64,000 bases of DNA, taken from NCBI RefSeq assembly GCF_964212655.1, contig NZ_OZ156465.1, positions 3,100,001 to 3,164,000 of the forward strand. Direction: 5' to 3'. The notes beneath the pieces are model-generated. The model did not search any database. It was not told where the DNA came from and was given only the letters and a program-made list of their open reading frames with translations. The stretch comes from Candidatus Thiodiazotropha sp. LNASS1 (lineage in GTDB: Bacteria > Pseudomonadota > Gammaproteobacteria > Chromatiales > Chromatiaceae). Below, in pieces: positions 46,611 through 55,744 of this stretch (the first letter of the stretch is position 1; each line of letters opens with the position of its first letter). The position numbers and the translations under genes are program-made.

Positions 46611-46677
46611 TAGGGGACAGACCACATTTATTCTCTTTTCCGAACTGGTTTGCATTAAAAACGTGGTCTGTCCCCTA
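46611..46677. repeat. Perfect 15-bp inverted repeat
   Basis: TAGGGGACAGACCAC and GTGGTCTGTCCCCTA pair exactly, with 37 nt between. It lies between the nuclease-candidate stop and the HEPN-like ATG and could terminate or attenuate the transcript. The GGGACAGACCAC core resembles dispersed elements seen in many gammaproteobacteria. Confidence 0.65.
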
Positions 46678-46694
46678 TTTATGCATTAGGTGCA

Positions 46695-48152
46695 TTATGC
46701 GACCGATCCTGACGGCTTCGATTCAGGTATTGCATCTATGAGGATTATACTAGGGTTACCCTGCAATTTAAGCTCCCTTAGGATTCTTAAAGTTTTTTCA
46801 TGCTCCTCGTCCGTAAAATACAAAATCACTTTAAACGCCGTGCTTGCATCACTCGCTTTTTGATAGATCTCTGCCTGCTTTTCTAAGTTTCTCTTTAGAT
46901 GAGTATTTTTTGCTAACTTGAATTCTACTAATGACTTGTCAAAGCTTCCGCGTGAAACCTTAAAATCTACGGGCCCGCGCCCATCGTTAACTTCTCTACT
47001 CACATCTGAAGGAGTAGCAAACCAAGTTAGTCGAAACAAAATATGCAAGTCACTTTCTCGGCGGATGGGTTCCCCGTGAGTAAAAAATAATCTATGGCCG
47101 CCTTTGTTCTCAATTACGTCCTTCAGGAAAAGTATTCGTGCGTGTGTTTCTTCAATTGTATCTGCACCAGTTCGATAGAAATCAGAGGAATTGATTAGTG
47201 TTGCTATAAACTCGGTTAATTGGCGTATGTAGAGGGTTTCCACGTCTTTTACTTTTTGTGAACTTACCGAAACAGCTTGATCCCCCAGGTCTTCCTTTAA
47301 CCGAATAAAAAAATCTACTAATTCTGGATACTTCCGAAGTGCCCTTCCAATCGCCTCCGAAAAATCGGCTGCCCTAGGGTCTTTGGGAAGCATTCGATAA
47401 AAATAGTCATTAATTTGAGCCCTTAATGCGTCATTTGGGATAGCATCTACCACATTTTCGAAGTCACTTCTAAAATCTGATTTATTAATCCAGGTATCAT
47501 CTTTGGTTAGCATGTCCTTTGGAGTAAGTATGACGAAGTCACCTTCATAAAAAGGTAAGAAATACCTCTTTGAACTCCAAGAGCGTGTGTCAAAATTAAA
47601 AACTGCTCGATTTATTGTTACTTCACGGCATTTACTTGGGTCAATGTATTGTTGGGCAAAATTCTCAGTGAAGCCGAGAAGATAATCCTTGATTAGGTTA
47701 GTGGTGAAATCACTAATATTATCTTTCCCAACCCCTTCTTTAACGAGACAAAGTTTTTCAAGGTGACTGTCTTTGGTGATCTGTTCACTCCCGAAGTTAG
47801 AGAATAATGTTTCGAGATTGGCTGAAAGTGCTTTGGCAAAATCGAGGCCAAGGCCTGAACCACTGTTGCCAACAAGGCTAAAACCGAGCCAATTTTGTTT
47901 TACTTCAGAAAACATAAACCAAGCCTTCAGGTGACCTATAGTAAGTTTTCCTGAAGTTGCCCTTTCTCTTAGAAAGCGAAGATAAGAAATGATATTGGCG
48001 TGAAGCTCCTGGTATTCGGGACGATCAGAATTAAACAGTAGGAATGGATCAACAAAAAGGGGCAGGTCATTTACCAGAGAAATATTAAAAGCACCGTAGG
48101 CATCTAGTATCTCGGGGTCCACCTCAAAGACATCTGTGAAGTATACGTTCAT
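46695..48152 (-). CDS. Candidate PD-(D/E)XK nuclease, uncharacterised family
   Basis: 485 residues from MNVYFTDVFEVDPEILDAYG (AGGAACGG before ATG; an in-frame ATG at 48170 is also open). The C-terminus carries GPVDF (Asp396), EFK (Glu410, Lys412) and QAEIY (Gln426-x3-Tyr430). This is the D...ExK...QxxxY order of RecB/Cas4-type nucleases. The first 390 residues are unrecognised: FVDPFLLFNS and repeated Asp/Lys-rich helices. It lies 122 bp upstream of the HEPN-like gene and about 30 bp from the IS91 element's hairpin end. Family and role unknown. Confidence 0.7.
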   Translation of the reverse strand: MNVYFTDVFEVDPEILDAYGAFNISLVNDLPLFVDPFLLFNSDRPEYQELHANIISYLRFLRERATSGKLTIGHLKAWFMFSEVKQNWLGFSLVGNSGSGLGLDFAKALSANLETLFSNFGSEQITKDSHLEKLCLVKEGVGKDNISDFTTNLIKDYLLGFTENFAQQYIDPSKCREVTINRAVFNFDTRSWSSKRYFLPFYEGDFVILTPKDMLTKDDTWINKSDFRSDFENVVDAIPNDALRAQINDYFYRMLPKDPRAADFSEAIGRALRKYPELVDFFIRLKEDLGDQAVSVSSQKVKDVETLYIRQLTEFIATLINSSDFYRTGADTIEETHARILFLKDVIENKGGHRLFFTHGEPIRRESDLHILFRLTWFATPSDVSREVNDGRGPVDFKVSRGSFDKSLVEFKLAKNTHLKRNLEKQAEIYQKASDASTAFKVILYFTDEEHEKTLRILRELKLQGNPSIILIDAIPESKPSGSVA

Positions 48153-48183
48153 GAAGCCGTTCCTATGCACCTAACCGTGTAGT

Positions 48184-48220
48184 GTTTATCCCTCGTGCGT
48201 TTTCCGCATGCGGGATAAAC
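48184..48220. repeat. Hairpin at the left end of the IS91-type element
   Basis: GTTTATCCC and GGGATAAAC pair over 9 bp, and an inner TGCG...CGCA adds 4 more around TTTTC. It lies 300 bp beyond the transposase stop. Such stem-loops mark the origin or terminator ends of IS91-family elements. Confidence 0.55.
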
Positions 48221-48498
48221 GCCTGTTGGACTAAGCCGACCTTGGGGTGGCTGCCCACTCTCTATTAATAAGAATTTGTTTTTGGCGCCTTGCACCTGAG
48301 GGAGATTGGCGTGACAGCGTTCCGTTGCGCTAGGGCTGTTGGGAGCGGTTTTGACCGACCTCCCTGTGGTTCGAGCACGGCTTGCGGCTCCCTTTTGCTC
48401 CGATAATAACCTATTTTCAGAGGATTGGCCGCACTTTGACCTCAGCGCTTGAGCTGATCAAGTGTCTGGATGACGCCGACGCTCAGGCTAGGGCATCG

Positions 48499-49629
48499 TC
48501 ATCCGCCTTCCATGCGTTGCCATTGCGGCGCTAGTTGCGCGACCACACGCATCGGTCGTTGACAGCAGGGACAGGCAAAACACCAACGGGCCACCTGCTT
48601 CTCTGTTTCTGATTCAACCACCGCTTGTAGGCCTGCCTCGGCGATCGCCTTAAGGATGCGGGGCAACTGCCTGGCCCGGCAGGCATTGGCCAGGAAGCCG
48701 TAATGGCGGATACGCATCAGGCCCTTGGGTAGTACATGCAGCAGAAAACGCTGGATCAACACATCGACAGACAACTGCATGACCTTCCAGCGCCGGTCCC
48801 GGTAGTCTTTGTAGCGCAAGCCAACCTGATCCTGCTCCAAGCCCAGGAGTCGGCGGTTGCTGACGGCAGTGCGGTGGGTGTATCGGGCCAGATAGTCGAT
48901 GACATGCTCGGTGCGCAGACAGGGCTTGCTGTAGACCACCCAGTCTTGTCCCATCAACCGCTCCAGGATGAGATCGATCTCGCCCGGACGACTGATGCGT
49001 GTGAGCTCCCCGCCTTGGGCACAGGCCCGCAATCGGCTGACCATCAGACCGCGAAAGCGCCTTGAGAGCGCACGCACAGGAAACAGATAATCGCTCTTGC
49101 TCGGTTTCCACTCGCCTTGCGGGCTCAGCGCGCCGCCCGGCACCAGGCAGTGCAGGTGCACATGGCGTGTCAACGTCGAGCCCCAGGTGTGCAACACCGC
49201 GGTCATCCCCAACCCCCCGCCCAAGCGCTTGGGGTCTTCAGCGAAGGCCTGTAGCGTCTCCCAGGTTGTTTGAAACAGCAAGGTCGTGATCAGCTGAGGA
49301 TACAGTTCGATCCAACCGTTGAGGGTCTCGGGCAGGGTAAACACCAAGTGATGATAGGTTACCGGCAATTGGGCACGCAACTGCTTGTCCGCCCACTGCC
49401 GCGAGGCTTGCCACTGACAGTGCGGGCAGTGACGGTCGCGACAGGCATAGTAGTGGTTTTGATGCGCCTGACAAGGGTCACAGGCTAAGCGTACCCCACC
49501 CATGGCTTCAGTCCGGCACTGCATCAGATGTGACAATACCTGACAGCGGCGCAGATCGAGACGGTGGTGTTGGCGGTAGGTGGGCAGGTGGCGCTTGAGC
49601 AGGGTTTGCAGGTCGATGGCCTCAGCCAT
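48499..49629 (-). CDS. IS91-family HUH transposase
   Basis: 376 residues from ATG 49629. The N-terminal zinc motif is CDPCQAH...CRDRHCPHC, the HUH motif RHVHLHCLVPGG, and the catalytic Tyr region YLARYTHRTAVSNRR. A C-terminal zinc pair CPCCQRP follows. Rolling-circle transposase, apparently intact. Its ATG overlaps the recombinase stop by 8 bp (ATGGCTGA). Confidence 0.92.
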   Translation of the reverse strand: MAEAIDLQTLLKRHLPTYRQHHRLDLRRCQVLSHLMQCRTEAMGGVRLACDPCQAHQNHYYACRDRHCPHCQWQASRQWADKQLRAQLPVTYHHLVFTLPETLNGWIELYPQLITTLLFQTTWETLQAFAEDPKRLGGGLGMTAVLHTWGSTLTRHVHLHCLVPGGALSPQGEWKPSKSDYLFPVRALSRRFRGLMVSRLRACAQGGELTRISRPGEIDLILERLMGQDWVVYSKPCLRTEHVIDYLARYTHRTAVSNRRLLGLEQDQVGLRYKDYRDRRWKVMQLSVDVLIQRFLLHVLPKGLMRIRHYGFLANACRARQLPRILKAIAEAGLQAVVESETEKQVARWCFACPCCQRPMRVVAQLAPQWQRMEGG

Positions 49630-50479
49630 CGCGCAGCCCCAGCGCTGCAATCAAATCGGCGCCACGGCGATCGCTCTGACGATCATTGAACACCCAATGT
49701 ACATAGCGCAAGGTCGATTGGATGCTGCGGTGGCCCAGTTGATACTGCAACTGCTGCACTGCCATGCCGGCCTGCAGTTGATGGGTAGCATAGGCGTGTC
49801 TCAAGCTGTGGATGCCACCCACCTTGGTGATGCCCGCCTGGCGCTTAGCCCGTCGGAATACCTTCTGCGGCGTGCTGATCGACAACGCTTCATCGGGATG
49901 CTGTTCATTGGGAAACAGCCAGCGCACAGGCTTCTCAACGTGCCAATAGTCACGCAGGTGCTTGAGCAACGTCGGCGACAAGCCCACATAACGGTCCTTA
50001 CCACCCTTGCCCTGATCGATGCGCAGCAACCCGCGTTCTCCATCGATATGCCGAAGCTCGAGTTTGACCAGTTCACTGACCCGCAGGCCGCAGCCATAAC
50101 AGGTCAGCAATAGCATATGGTGCTTACGGTTGGAACAGGCATTGAGCATGCGTACGATCTCCGATCGCTGGAGTAACTCCGGGATACGTTGCCTGCGTTT
50201 GGGCACCTGAATCTTCACATCGAACGACGCTTGCTGGAGCACTTCGAGATAGAAGAAACGGATGGCATGGCGATAGAGCCGGCAACTGGCATCGCTTAAG
50301 TGCCGTTCCTTGACCAGATACAGAAAGTAAGCTTGCAACTCATCCTCACCGAGTTGATCCGGGGGACGCTGATAATAACGGGCCAGATCCTTCACCGCCA
50401 TCAGATAGCTCTGGTGGGTACGCGGCGAAAATCCACGCACGGTCATGGCGTCTATCATCTGTTCGCGAAGTTGTGTCAT
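49622..50479 (-). CDS. Tyrosine recombinase of the IS91-type element
   Basis: 285 residues: SAM-like N-terminal domain (FSPRTHQSYLMAVKDLARYY) and catalytic domain with Arg in CGLRVSELVKL, HSLRHAYATH, LGHRSIQ and Tyr in TLRYVH. All catalytic residues are present. Accessory integrases of this kind precede the transposase in several IS91-family elements. They may resolve dimers, but that is inference. Confidence 0.9.
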   Translation of the reverse strand: MTQLREQMIDAMTVRGFSPRTHQSYLMAVKDLARYYQRPPDQLGEDELQAYFLYLVKERHLSDASCRLYRHAIRFFYLEVLQQASFDVKIQVPKRRQRIPELLQRSEIVRMLNACSNRKHHMLLLTCYGCGLRVSELVKLELRHIDGERGLLRIDQGKGGKDRYVGLSPTLLKHLRDYWHVEKPVRWLFPNEQHPDEALSISTPQKVFRRAKRQAGITKVGGIHSLRHAYATHQLQAGMAVQQLQYQLGHRSIQSTLRYVHWVFNDRQSDRRGADLIAALGLRDG

Positions 50480-50837
50480 CGGTTGACTCCTGTGTGGTAG
50501 ACCAACAGTGGTCCTTTAGGAGTCTGGTTGATGATGACTCAGGGGTGGGTTGTGAAAGGCCCCGCGAAGCGGTTTAGTTCAACATGTGATTATGCGGACG
50601 GCACGAATATTGTGATATGTGGAATAAAGTTCTCATCTCTCTCCTTGTCTGGGAATCAAGAGAAAACTGGCAGATGTCGGTTTGATTTGGCGGAAAACAG
50701 CATCCTGCCAGAGAGGATTCCCTTAGTTATCCTTAGGTTATCAGAAGTCACCGTTAAAGCTAAATAGTCAGGAAGCCGGTTCCTGTTCAGCAGGCTGTAG
50801 ATTGTTCAGGGTGGCAATGGACCTGGTGGAATCCTAG
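50480..50837. other. 358-bp region at the right end of the IS91 element
   Basis: Contains the probable right end of the element around 50570-50580. Beyond it is non-coding sequence up to the btuD stop. No gene supported; a 79-codon frame at 50528 looks random. Confidence 0.35.
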
Positions 50838-51623
50838 CTATTCTTCTTTGTGAAGCCGCCGCCAAGGCAGACTGAACAGCGATGTGGTCTCTAACGGTGG
50901 ATTGATTGCGATCTCATAGGCCCGCATAAGGTTCTCCTCCGACAAGACTGCTTCGACTTCGCCGTCGGCGAGGGTGCTGCCTTCATAGAGCAGTTGCAGT
51001 CGCTGACAGTAATGGGCGGCAAGGTTGAGGTCGTGCAGGACGACGATGACGGCGTGTCCCGCCTCGCAGTGTTCACTGAGCAGGGTCATGACGTCGAGTT
51101 GATGGGCGGGATCGAGGGCGGAGACGGGTTCGTCCGCCAGCAGGATGTCGGGTTCAGTGACCAGGGCGCGGGCGAGCAGGACGCGGGTCTGTTCGCCGCC
51201 GGAGAGGGTGTTGAATGCGCGATGCCGCAGGGCGAGCAGGTCGGTCTGGCAGATGACCCGTTCGATCAGCTTTCTGTCCTCTTGCCCGGGGGCCTGCCAG
51301 GGTTCCAGGTGGGGGGTGCGACCAAGCGCGACGATCCGCTCCACGCTCATGGGCCAGGCGATCTCGCTCAGCTGGGGCAGGTAGGCAATACGCCGCGCCC
51401 GCTCGCTGCGTGGGACCGAGCTGATGGGTGTCCCGTTGAGTGAGAGGCTGCCAGTGTCCGACTCGATCACACCCGCAAGCAGGCGTAGCAGGGTGCTTTT
51501 GCCTGCGCCGTTGGGACCGATGAGGCCCAGCATCTCTCCCCGCTCGAGGACGATATCCACGTCCTGCAGGATCGGTTGGTCGTTCCGTGTCACAAAGAGC
51601 GACTCGCCGTAGAGCAGACTCAT
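50838..51623 (-). CDS. btuD: Cobalamin ABC transporter ATPase
   Basis: 261 residues: Walker A GPNGAGKST, Q-loop LPQLSEIAW, signature LSGGEQTRVLLARAL, Walker B ILLADEPVSALD and switch His in VLHDLNLAAHY. The ATG at 51623 overlaps the btuC stop (ATGA); the longer open frame to 52040 is out-of-frame translation of btuC. Last gene of the riboswitch-controlled operon. FecE/BtuD family; B12 specificity is by context. Confidence 0.9.
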   Translation of the reverse strand: MSLLYGESLFVTRNDQPILQDVDIVLERGEMLGLIGPNGAGKSTLLRLLAGVIESDTGSLSLNGTPISSVPRSERARRIAYLPQLSEIAWPMSVERIVALGRTPHLEPWQAPGQEDRKLIERVICQTDLLALRHRAFNTLSGGEQTRVLLARALVTEPDILLADEPVSALDPAHQLDVMTLLSEHCEAGHAVIVVLHDLNLAAHYCQRLQLLYEGSTLADGEVEAVLSEENLMRAYEIAINPPLETTSLFSLPWRRLHKEE

Positions 51624-52618
51624 GACCCACGGCTCCTGTGGTGCAGGATCAGCCAGAGAAAGAAGGGGGCGCCGATGAGGGAGGTGACCACGCCGACCTT
51701 GATCTCGCCCTGTACCGGCAGCAGGCGGACCCCCATGTCGGCGAGCATCAGCAGCAGTGCCCCGCCCATGGCGCTGGGGATCAGCAGCCGGCTGGGCTGG
51801 TAGCCCACCAGGGGGCGCAGCAGGTGGGGCACCACCAGGCCGATGAAGCCGATGGCGCCGGTGACCGAGATGGCTGATCCCACCGCCAGGGCGACGGCGA
51901 GAAAGAGGCGTCTTCTCAGATTGGGCAGGTCGGCGCCCATGGAGCTGGCGGTCTCTTCGCCCAGGGTGAGGAGATCGAGGGGGCGGCCCTGTCGCCAGAT
52001 CAGCAGCCAGCCCAGAATTGTACCGGGCAGCAGAATCCACAGCTCGTTGCGGCTGACATTGGCCAGGGAGCCGAGCATCCAGAGGGCGATCTCCTGCACC
52101 GCGTAGGGGCTGGGGGCCAGGTTGAGGAGCAGGGAGACCAGGGCCAGGGCGAAGGCGTTGACCGCCACCCCCGCCAGGATCAGGGTGAGGGTGCCCCCGT
52201 CGCGACCGGCCAGGAGATAGACCGTCAGGGTCGCCAGCAGGGCACCCGCCATGCCCCCTAATGGCAGCGCGAAGGCGAAGAGACCGGCGACGCCGAAGTA
52301 GAGGGTGATCACGGCACCCAGGGCCGCGCCGCTGGCGCTGCCGACCAGGCCGGGACTGGCCAGGGGATTGCGCAGCAGGGATTGCATCACCGCGCCGCAG
52401 AGGCCGAGGGAGGCCCCGGCCAGCAGGGCGACCAGGGTTCTCGGGATGCGCAACTCGGTGAGGATCAGGCTGTAGACGCCGGGCGTTTCGCCGAAGCTCT
52501 CCTGCAAGGCCTGCAACAGCGGCAGGGGTTGGCTGCCGATCGTTAGGGAGAGCAGGGCGGTGATGACGATAGCGCCGCCGAGTGAGAGCATCAGCCGGTG
52601 TTGTCTGATCGAGGTGAT
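51620..52618 (-). CDS. btuC: Cobalamin ABC transporter permease
   Basis: FecCD/BtuC family permease with about nine to ten membrane segments and motifs LRIPRTLVALLAGASLGLCGAVMQ and LLRNPLASPGLVGSASGAALG. The frame is open to 52738, but those first 40 codons read through a REP palindrome (MDPGFRRDDE), so they are not protein. GTG at 52618 (VITSIRQHRLML) is the best start; ATG at 52591 is possible. The stop overlaps btuD. Confidence 0.87.
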   Translation of the reverse strand: MTSIRQHRLMLSLGGAIVITALLSLTIGSQPLPLLQALQESFGETPGVYSLILTELRIPRTLVALLAGASLGLCGAVMQSLLRNPLASPGLVGSASGAALGAVITLYFGVAGLFAFALPLGGMAGALLATLTVYLLAGRDGGTLTLILAGVAVNAFALALVSLLLNLAPSPYAVQEIALWMLGSLANVSRNELWILLPGTILGWLLIWRQGRPLDLLTLGEETASSMGADLPNLRRRLFLAVALAVGSAISVTGAIGFIGLVVPHLLRPLVGYQPSRLLIPSAMGGALLLMLADMGVRLLPVQGEIKVGVVTSLIGAPFFLWLILHHRSRGS

Positions 52619-52710
52619 CACACGGAGAACCTGTTTGGTGGGTATGCGATAAGTGATACTGACGGTACCTGCTCGGTCCAGCTCGATAACAGATCTGCAG
52701 GGACTATCTT

Positions 52711-52782
52711 CGTCATCCCGGCGAAAGCCGGGATCCATATACTGCCGCTACCTCCTGGATCCCGGCTTTCGCCGGGATGACG
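52711..52782. repeat. Perfect 26-bp REP palindrome between btuF and btuC
   Basis: CGTCATCCCGGCGAAAGCCG continues to GGGATCC and is matched exactly in inverse at 52757-52782, with a 20-nt loop. The hairpin lies in the transcript between two operon genes and could stabilise or cut the message. It is the same family as the pair at 20108. Confidence 0.8.
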
Positions 52783-52827
52783 GGATGGTGGAGGGTCGTG
52801 TATTGAAGATACGTCGGCTATTTGCAT

Positions 52828-53655
52828 TTAATTGTTCTTCCTCTCTCTTGCCTCACGTAGCAGCGCCACCGCATCGGCCAGCATCGGCCCGGGGCAGATC
52901 CAGTACTTGTAGGGTATCTCCACCATGGGACGCTTTGCCAACAGGCGTTTCAGGGCGGGGTGGCGCAGCTGTCTCTCCGCCAGGGAATCCCCCGAGCCGC
53001 TATAGGCGGAGTTGAAGATGGTCTCGGGTTGCCAGTGCAGGACTTGTTCCAGCGGCACCGGGGTATAGCCTTCGACGCCCTGCTGTGCCGCCAGGTTGTG
53101 CCAGCCCGCGAGTCGCAGGGCTTCGTCCTGCAGGGTGTCGCTACCGCTTGTATAACCGCGGGGTTGTAGAAAGATCGTAGTGGTTGGGTGAGCGGCTTTG
53201 GCTGCGCCGGACTGCAATCGTTGCTGCATTTGTTGTATCAGCGATTCACCCCGCGACCTCTGGCCCAGCCGGGCGGCCAGTTGGCGAATGTCCTCAACGA
53301 TATCCTCGAGGCGGTGACCGAGGGAGAGCTGATGCAGCGGGTAGCCCAGCTGCTCGAAGGTCGTGCGCAGGCGTGGATTGGTGTGGGGGGTGACCAGTAT
53401 CAGATCGGGTTTGAGACGGATGATCTCCTCGGCCCTGGCATGGTTGAGGGGAAAGGCCGCAGCCGCATCCGCGACGAAGGAGCTGTCGGGATCACGGGAG
53501 AGGTAGCTGACCGACGCCACCTGTCGGGGGTCGGCCAGCATCAACAGCAACTGATCGCTGCAGAGGTTCACCGACACCACCCGTTGGGGCGGCTCGGCGG
53601 CGACAGCCATACCTGAGATGAGCATCAGCAGTGTGGCGATCGCTTTAATCTGCAT
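52828..53655 (-). CDS. btuF: Periplasmic cobalamin-binding protein
   Basis: 275 residues: signal peptide (cut near AVAAE), then a class III binding-protein fold with RVVSVNLCSDQLLLMLADP and RAEEIIRLKPDLILVT, as in BtuF. Hands B12 to BtuCD. The start lies 3 bp after the btuB stop. Confidence 0.85.
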   Translation of the reverse strand: MQIKAIATLLMLISGMAVAAEPPQRVVSVNLCSDQLLLMLADPRQVASVSYLSRDPDSSFVADAAAAFPLNHARAEEIIRLKPDLILVTPHTNPRLRTTFEQLGYPLHQLSLGHRLEDIVEDIRQLAARLGQRSRGESLIQQMQQRLQSGAAKAAHPTTTIFLQPRGYTSGSDTLQDEALRLAGWHNLAAQQGVEGYTPVPLEQVLHWQPETIFNSAYSGSGDSLAERQLRHPALKRLLAKRPMVEIPYKYWICPGPMLADAVALLREARERKNN

Positions 53656-53658
53656 AAC

Positions 53659-55617
53659 CTATTCGATGCGGTAGTTCAGGGTCAGCCAAAGGTTTCGCTC
53701 CGGTGCCGGGAAGAAGGCGGCGCGTCGGGTGAAGCCGGTATCGAATCCGACAGCGCCGGCATTCGAGTACTGTTTATCGAGCAGGTTATCGATCCGCAGG
53801 CCGATGCGCCAGGGGCCGGTGGTGAATTGCGAGCCCAGGTTGACGACGCCGTAGCCGGGCAGCTCTTCGAAACGGTTGCCGAAGTCGCCGCCCAGTACCC
53901 GTTGGCTGCTGAAGAGGCCTTCGGCATAGAGATGCCATCTCTGTGACGGGGTCCAGTCAGCGGAGAGACGACCGGTACGGGCGGCCACCAGGGGGATGCG
54001 GTTGCCGTCAAAGGGACCGTCCGTGATACTGGGGTCGGTGTAGGTGAGGCTGCCGTTTAGCGTGATAGTGGGCCGGACCTGCCAGCTGCCCTCCAGCGTG
54101 GCGCCCTCGCGTCGTGTCTCGTCCAGGTTGATATTGCTGAACTCGGAGGCGTCGAAACTGATCTCGTTATCGAGATCGAGCCGGTAGATCACCAGTTTGG
54201 CGTTGAAGCCGGGCCTGCGCCACTCGGCGCCGGCCTCTTGGGAGATACCGGTCTGATTCTCAAGCCCCACCGGTTGACCGAAGACCGGGTTGGTGTGTTC
54301 GTCCACGGTGGCGAAGCGAAAATTCTCATCGACACGCACGAACAGGCGCAGAGAATCGTTCGCCTGCAGGCTGACGCCAAGGGCGCCGACGCTCTCGGAG
54401 TCGTCCAGCTGATCGACACCGGCGAAGCTCTCGATAGCATTGTCTACCGAGGCGTGACGAAAACCGGCGGTGACCGTGATGCGGTCGTTGGCGGGTAGGG
54501 TGACTTGGGCGTAGACGGCATCCACCGATTGATCGAGCAGGGTCGGACCAAAGCTGGTCTGAAGTGCATAGTCGGTGCGCTCCAGGTCGGCGCCGGCGGT
54601 CACCCGGGCCTCGCCATTGGCCATCGGGTAGACGCCGATAAAACGGGGATTGAAGCCTTTGACGGTTCTCTCCTGGGTGGCGAGCGAACCGGGGAAGGTG
54701 CGAAAGCCGGTTTGGAACTCACGGTCGTTGTCGCGGTGGGTCAGCTCGCCTTCGAAGGACCAGTAGCGGTCCAACTGCTGATGCAGGCCGAACCGGCTGA
54801 CGTCTGTCTCGGTTTCGCTGAAGTCGCCGGCATAGGCGGCGGCGGACTGCCTGCGGTTTTGCGCAAGCTCATCCGCAAAGAGGGAGCCCGGCAGCTGCTG
54901 AAAATGATCGATCCGCTGCTGCTCGAAGAAGAGACCGCCGCGCGCGTATTCATAATCGAGGCGCAGGTTGAAATCGTTGCGATCCGTCTCGTTGTTGTCG
55001 CGGTAGTTATCGCTGATACGGCGCTTGGCGGAGAAGCGATAGGCCAGCCCGTTGTCGAGCCGGTTGCTGATGTCGGCATAGCCTTCGCGGCCTTTGTAGC
55101 TGCCGGCAGCAATTGCGATGTCGGCGGAGAATGCCTCAGGCTCACGGGTGATGATGTTGACCATGCCGCCCACCGCCTGGTTGCCGTAGAGGGTGCCGGC
55201 GCTGCCCTGGACGATCTCGATCCGCGTCACCCGGCGCAGGTCGATGGCGTTGAGATCCGGCGCGGCGATGTCGCTGGGGTTGTTGAGGCGCCGTCCGTCC
55301 ACCAGGATCAGGGTGTTGGAGCCCGCCGTGGGGCCGAACCCCCGCATGTCGATGGTGGCCTGGCTGCCGTCGCCGTAGAGGCTGTTGATCTGGATGCTGC
55401 TACGGGACTGCAGCAGTTGTTGCAGGTTCTGCGCGCCGCTCTGTTCGATCTCATCCCGCTCGATCACCGTAATGCCGGCCGGGGTTTCGATGCTTGTCTG
55501 TTCCGTGCGCGAGGCGCTGATGACGATGGTGGGCAGATGCGATGCCGCCAGTAGCGGCAGGTTTGCCGCTAACAATATACCGGCCGTTGACCACCGGCCT
55601 TTGTTGGAAAGTTTCAC
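53659..55617 (-). CDS. btuB: TonB-dependent outer-membrane receptor, B12 type
   Basis: 652 residues from GTG 55617, which has GGGAG eight bases upstream; the longer frame to 55728 crosses the riboswitch leader. Signal peptide, TonB box TIVISASR, plug domain with LQSRSSIQINSLYG and IVQGSAGTLYGNQAVGGMVNIIT, and 22-strand barrel ending NLWLTLNYRIE. Cobalamin specificity comes from the riboswitch and btuFCD. Confidence 0.92.
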   Translation of the reverse strand: MKLSNKGRWSTAGILLAANLPLLAASHLPTIVISASRTEQTSIETPAGITVIERDEIEQSGAQNLQQLLQSRSSIQINSLYGDGSQATIDMRGFGPTAGSNTLILVDGRRLNNPSDIAAPDLNAIDLRRVTRIEIVQGSAGTLYGNQAVGGMVNIITREPEAFSADIAIAAGSYKGREGYADISNRLDNGLAYRFSAKRRISDNYRDNNETDRNDFNLRLDYEYARGGLFFEQQRIDHFQQLPGSLFADELAQNRRQSAAAYAGDFSETETDVSRFGLHQQLDRYWSFEGELTHRDNDREFQTGFRTFPGSLATQERTVKGFNPRFIGVYPMANGEARVTAGADLERTDYALQTSFGPTLLDQSVDAVYAQVTLPANDRITVTAGFRHASVDNAIESFAGVDQLDDSESVGALGVSLQANDSLRLFVRVDENFRFATVDEHTNPVFGQPVGLENQTGISQEAGAEWRRPGFNAKLVIYRLDLDNEISFDASEFSNINLDETRREGATLEGSWQVRPTITLNGSLTYTDPSITDGPFDGNRIPLVAARTGRLSADWTPSQRWHLYAEGLFSSQRVLGGDFGNRFEELPGYGVVNLGSQFTTGPWRIGLRIDNLLDKQYSNAGAVGFDTGFTRRAAFFPAPERNLWLTLNYRIE

Positions 55618-55744
55618 AGTAAGACTCCCGATGACGCACACCCGCGCCGATGGTTGGGTTGAGTGTGTGCAGAGGGAGGAGAGACGGATCAGCGTTGAAT
55701 GTGCTGGGCGCGTCCCCATGCCGCCCACCGCAACACAGCGAATC

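Larger units (their letters stand above)
48180..50580 (-). mobile_element. IS91-type element with a tyrosine recombinase (ends approximate)
   Basis: Contains an HUH transposase overlapped by a tyrosine recombinase, both on the minus strand. One end lies at the hairpin 48184-48220; the other is probably near 50570-50580, where CCGCGAAGCGG precedes GTTC. IS91 relatives insert next to GTTC or CTTG and lack inverted repeats, so exact ends cannot be fixed by eye. It sits close upstream of the nuclease candidate. Confidence 0.6.

Noticed and set aside
50528-50767. 79-codon open frame at the edge of the IS91 element
   Set aside because: Composition and lack of a start site suggest chance.
51624-52040. 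N-terminal extension of the ATPase open frame
   Set aside because: Out-of-frame translation of the btuC gene (Arg/Pro/Gly-rich); the ATGA overlap at 51623 is the real start.
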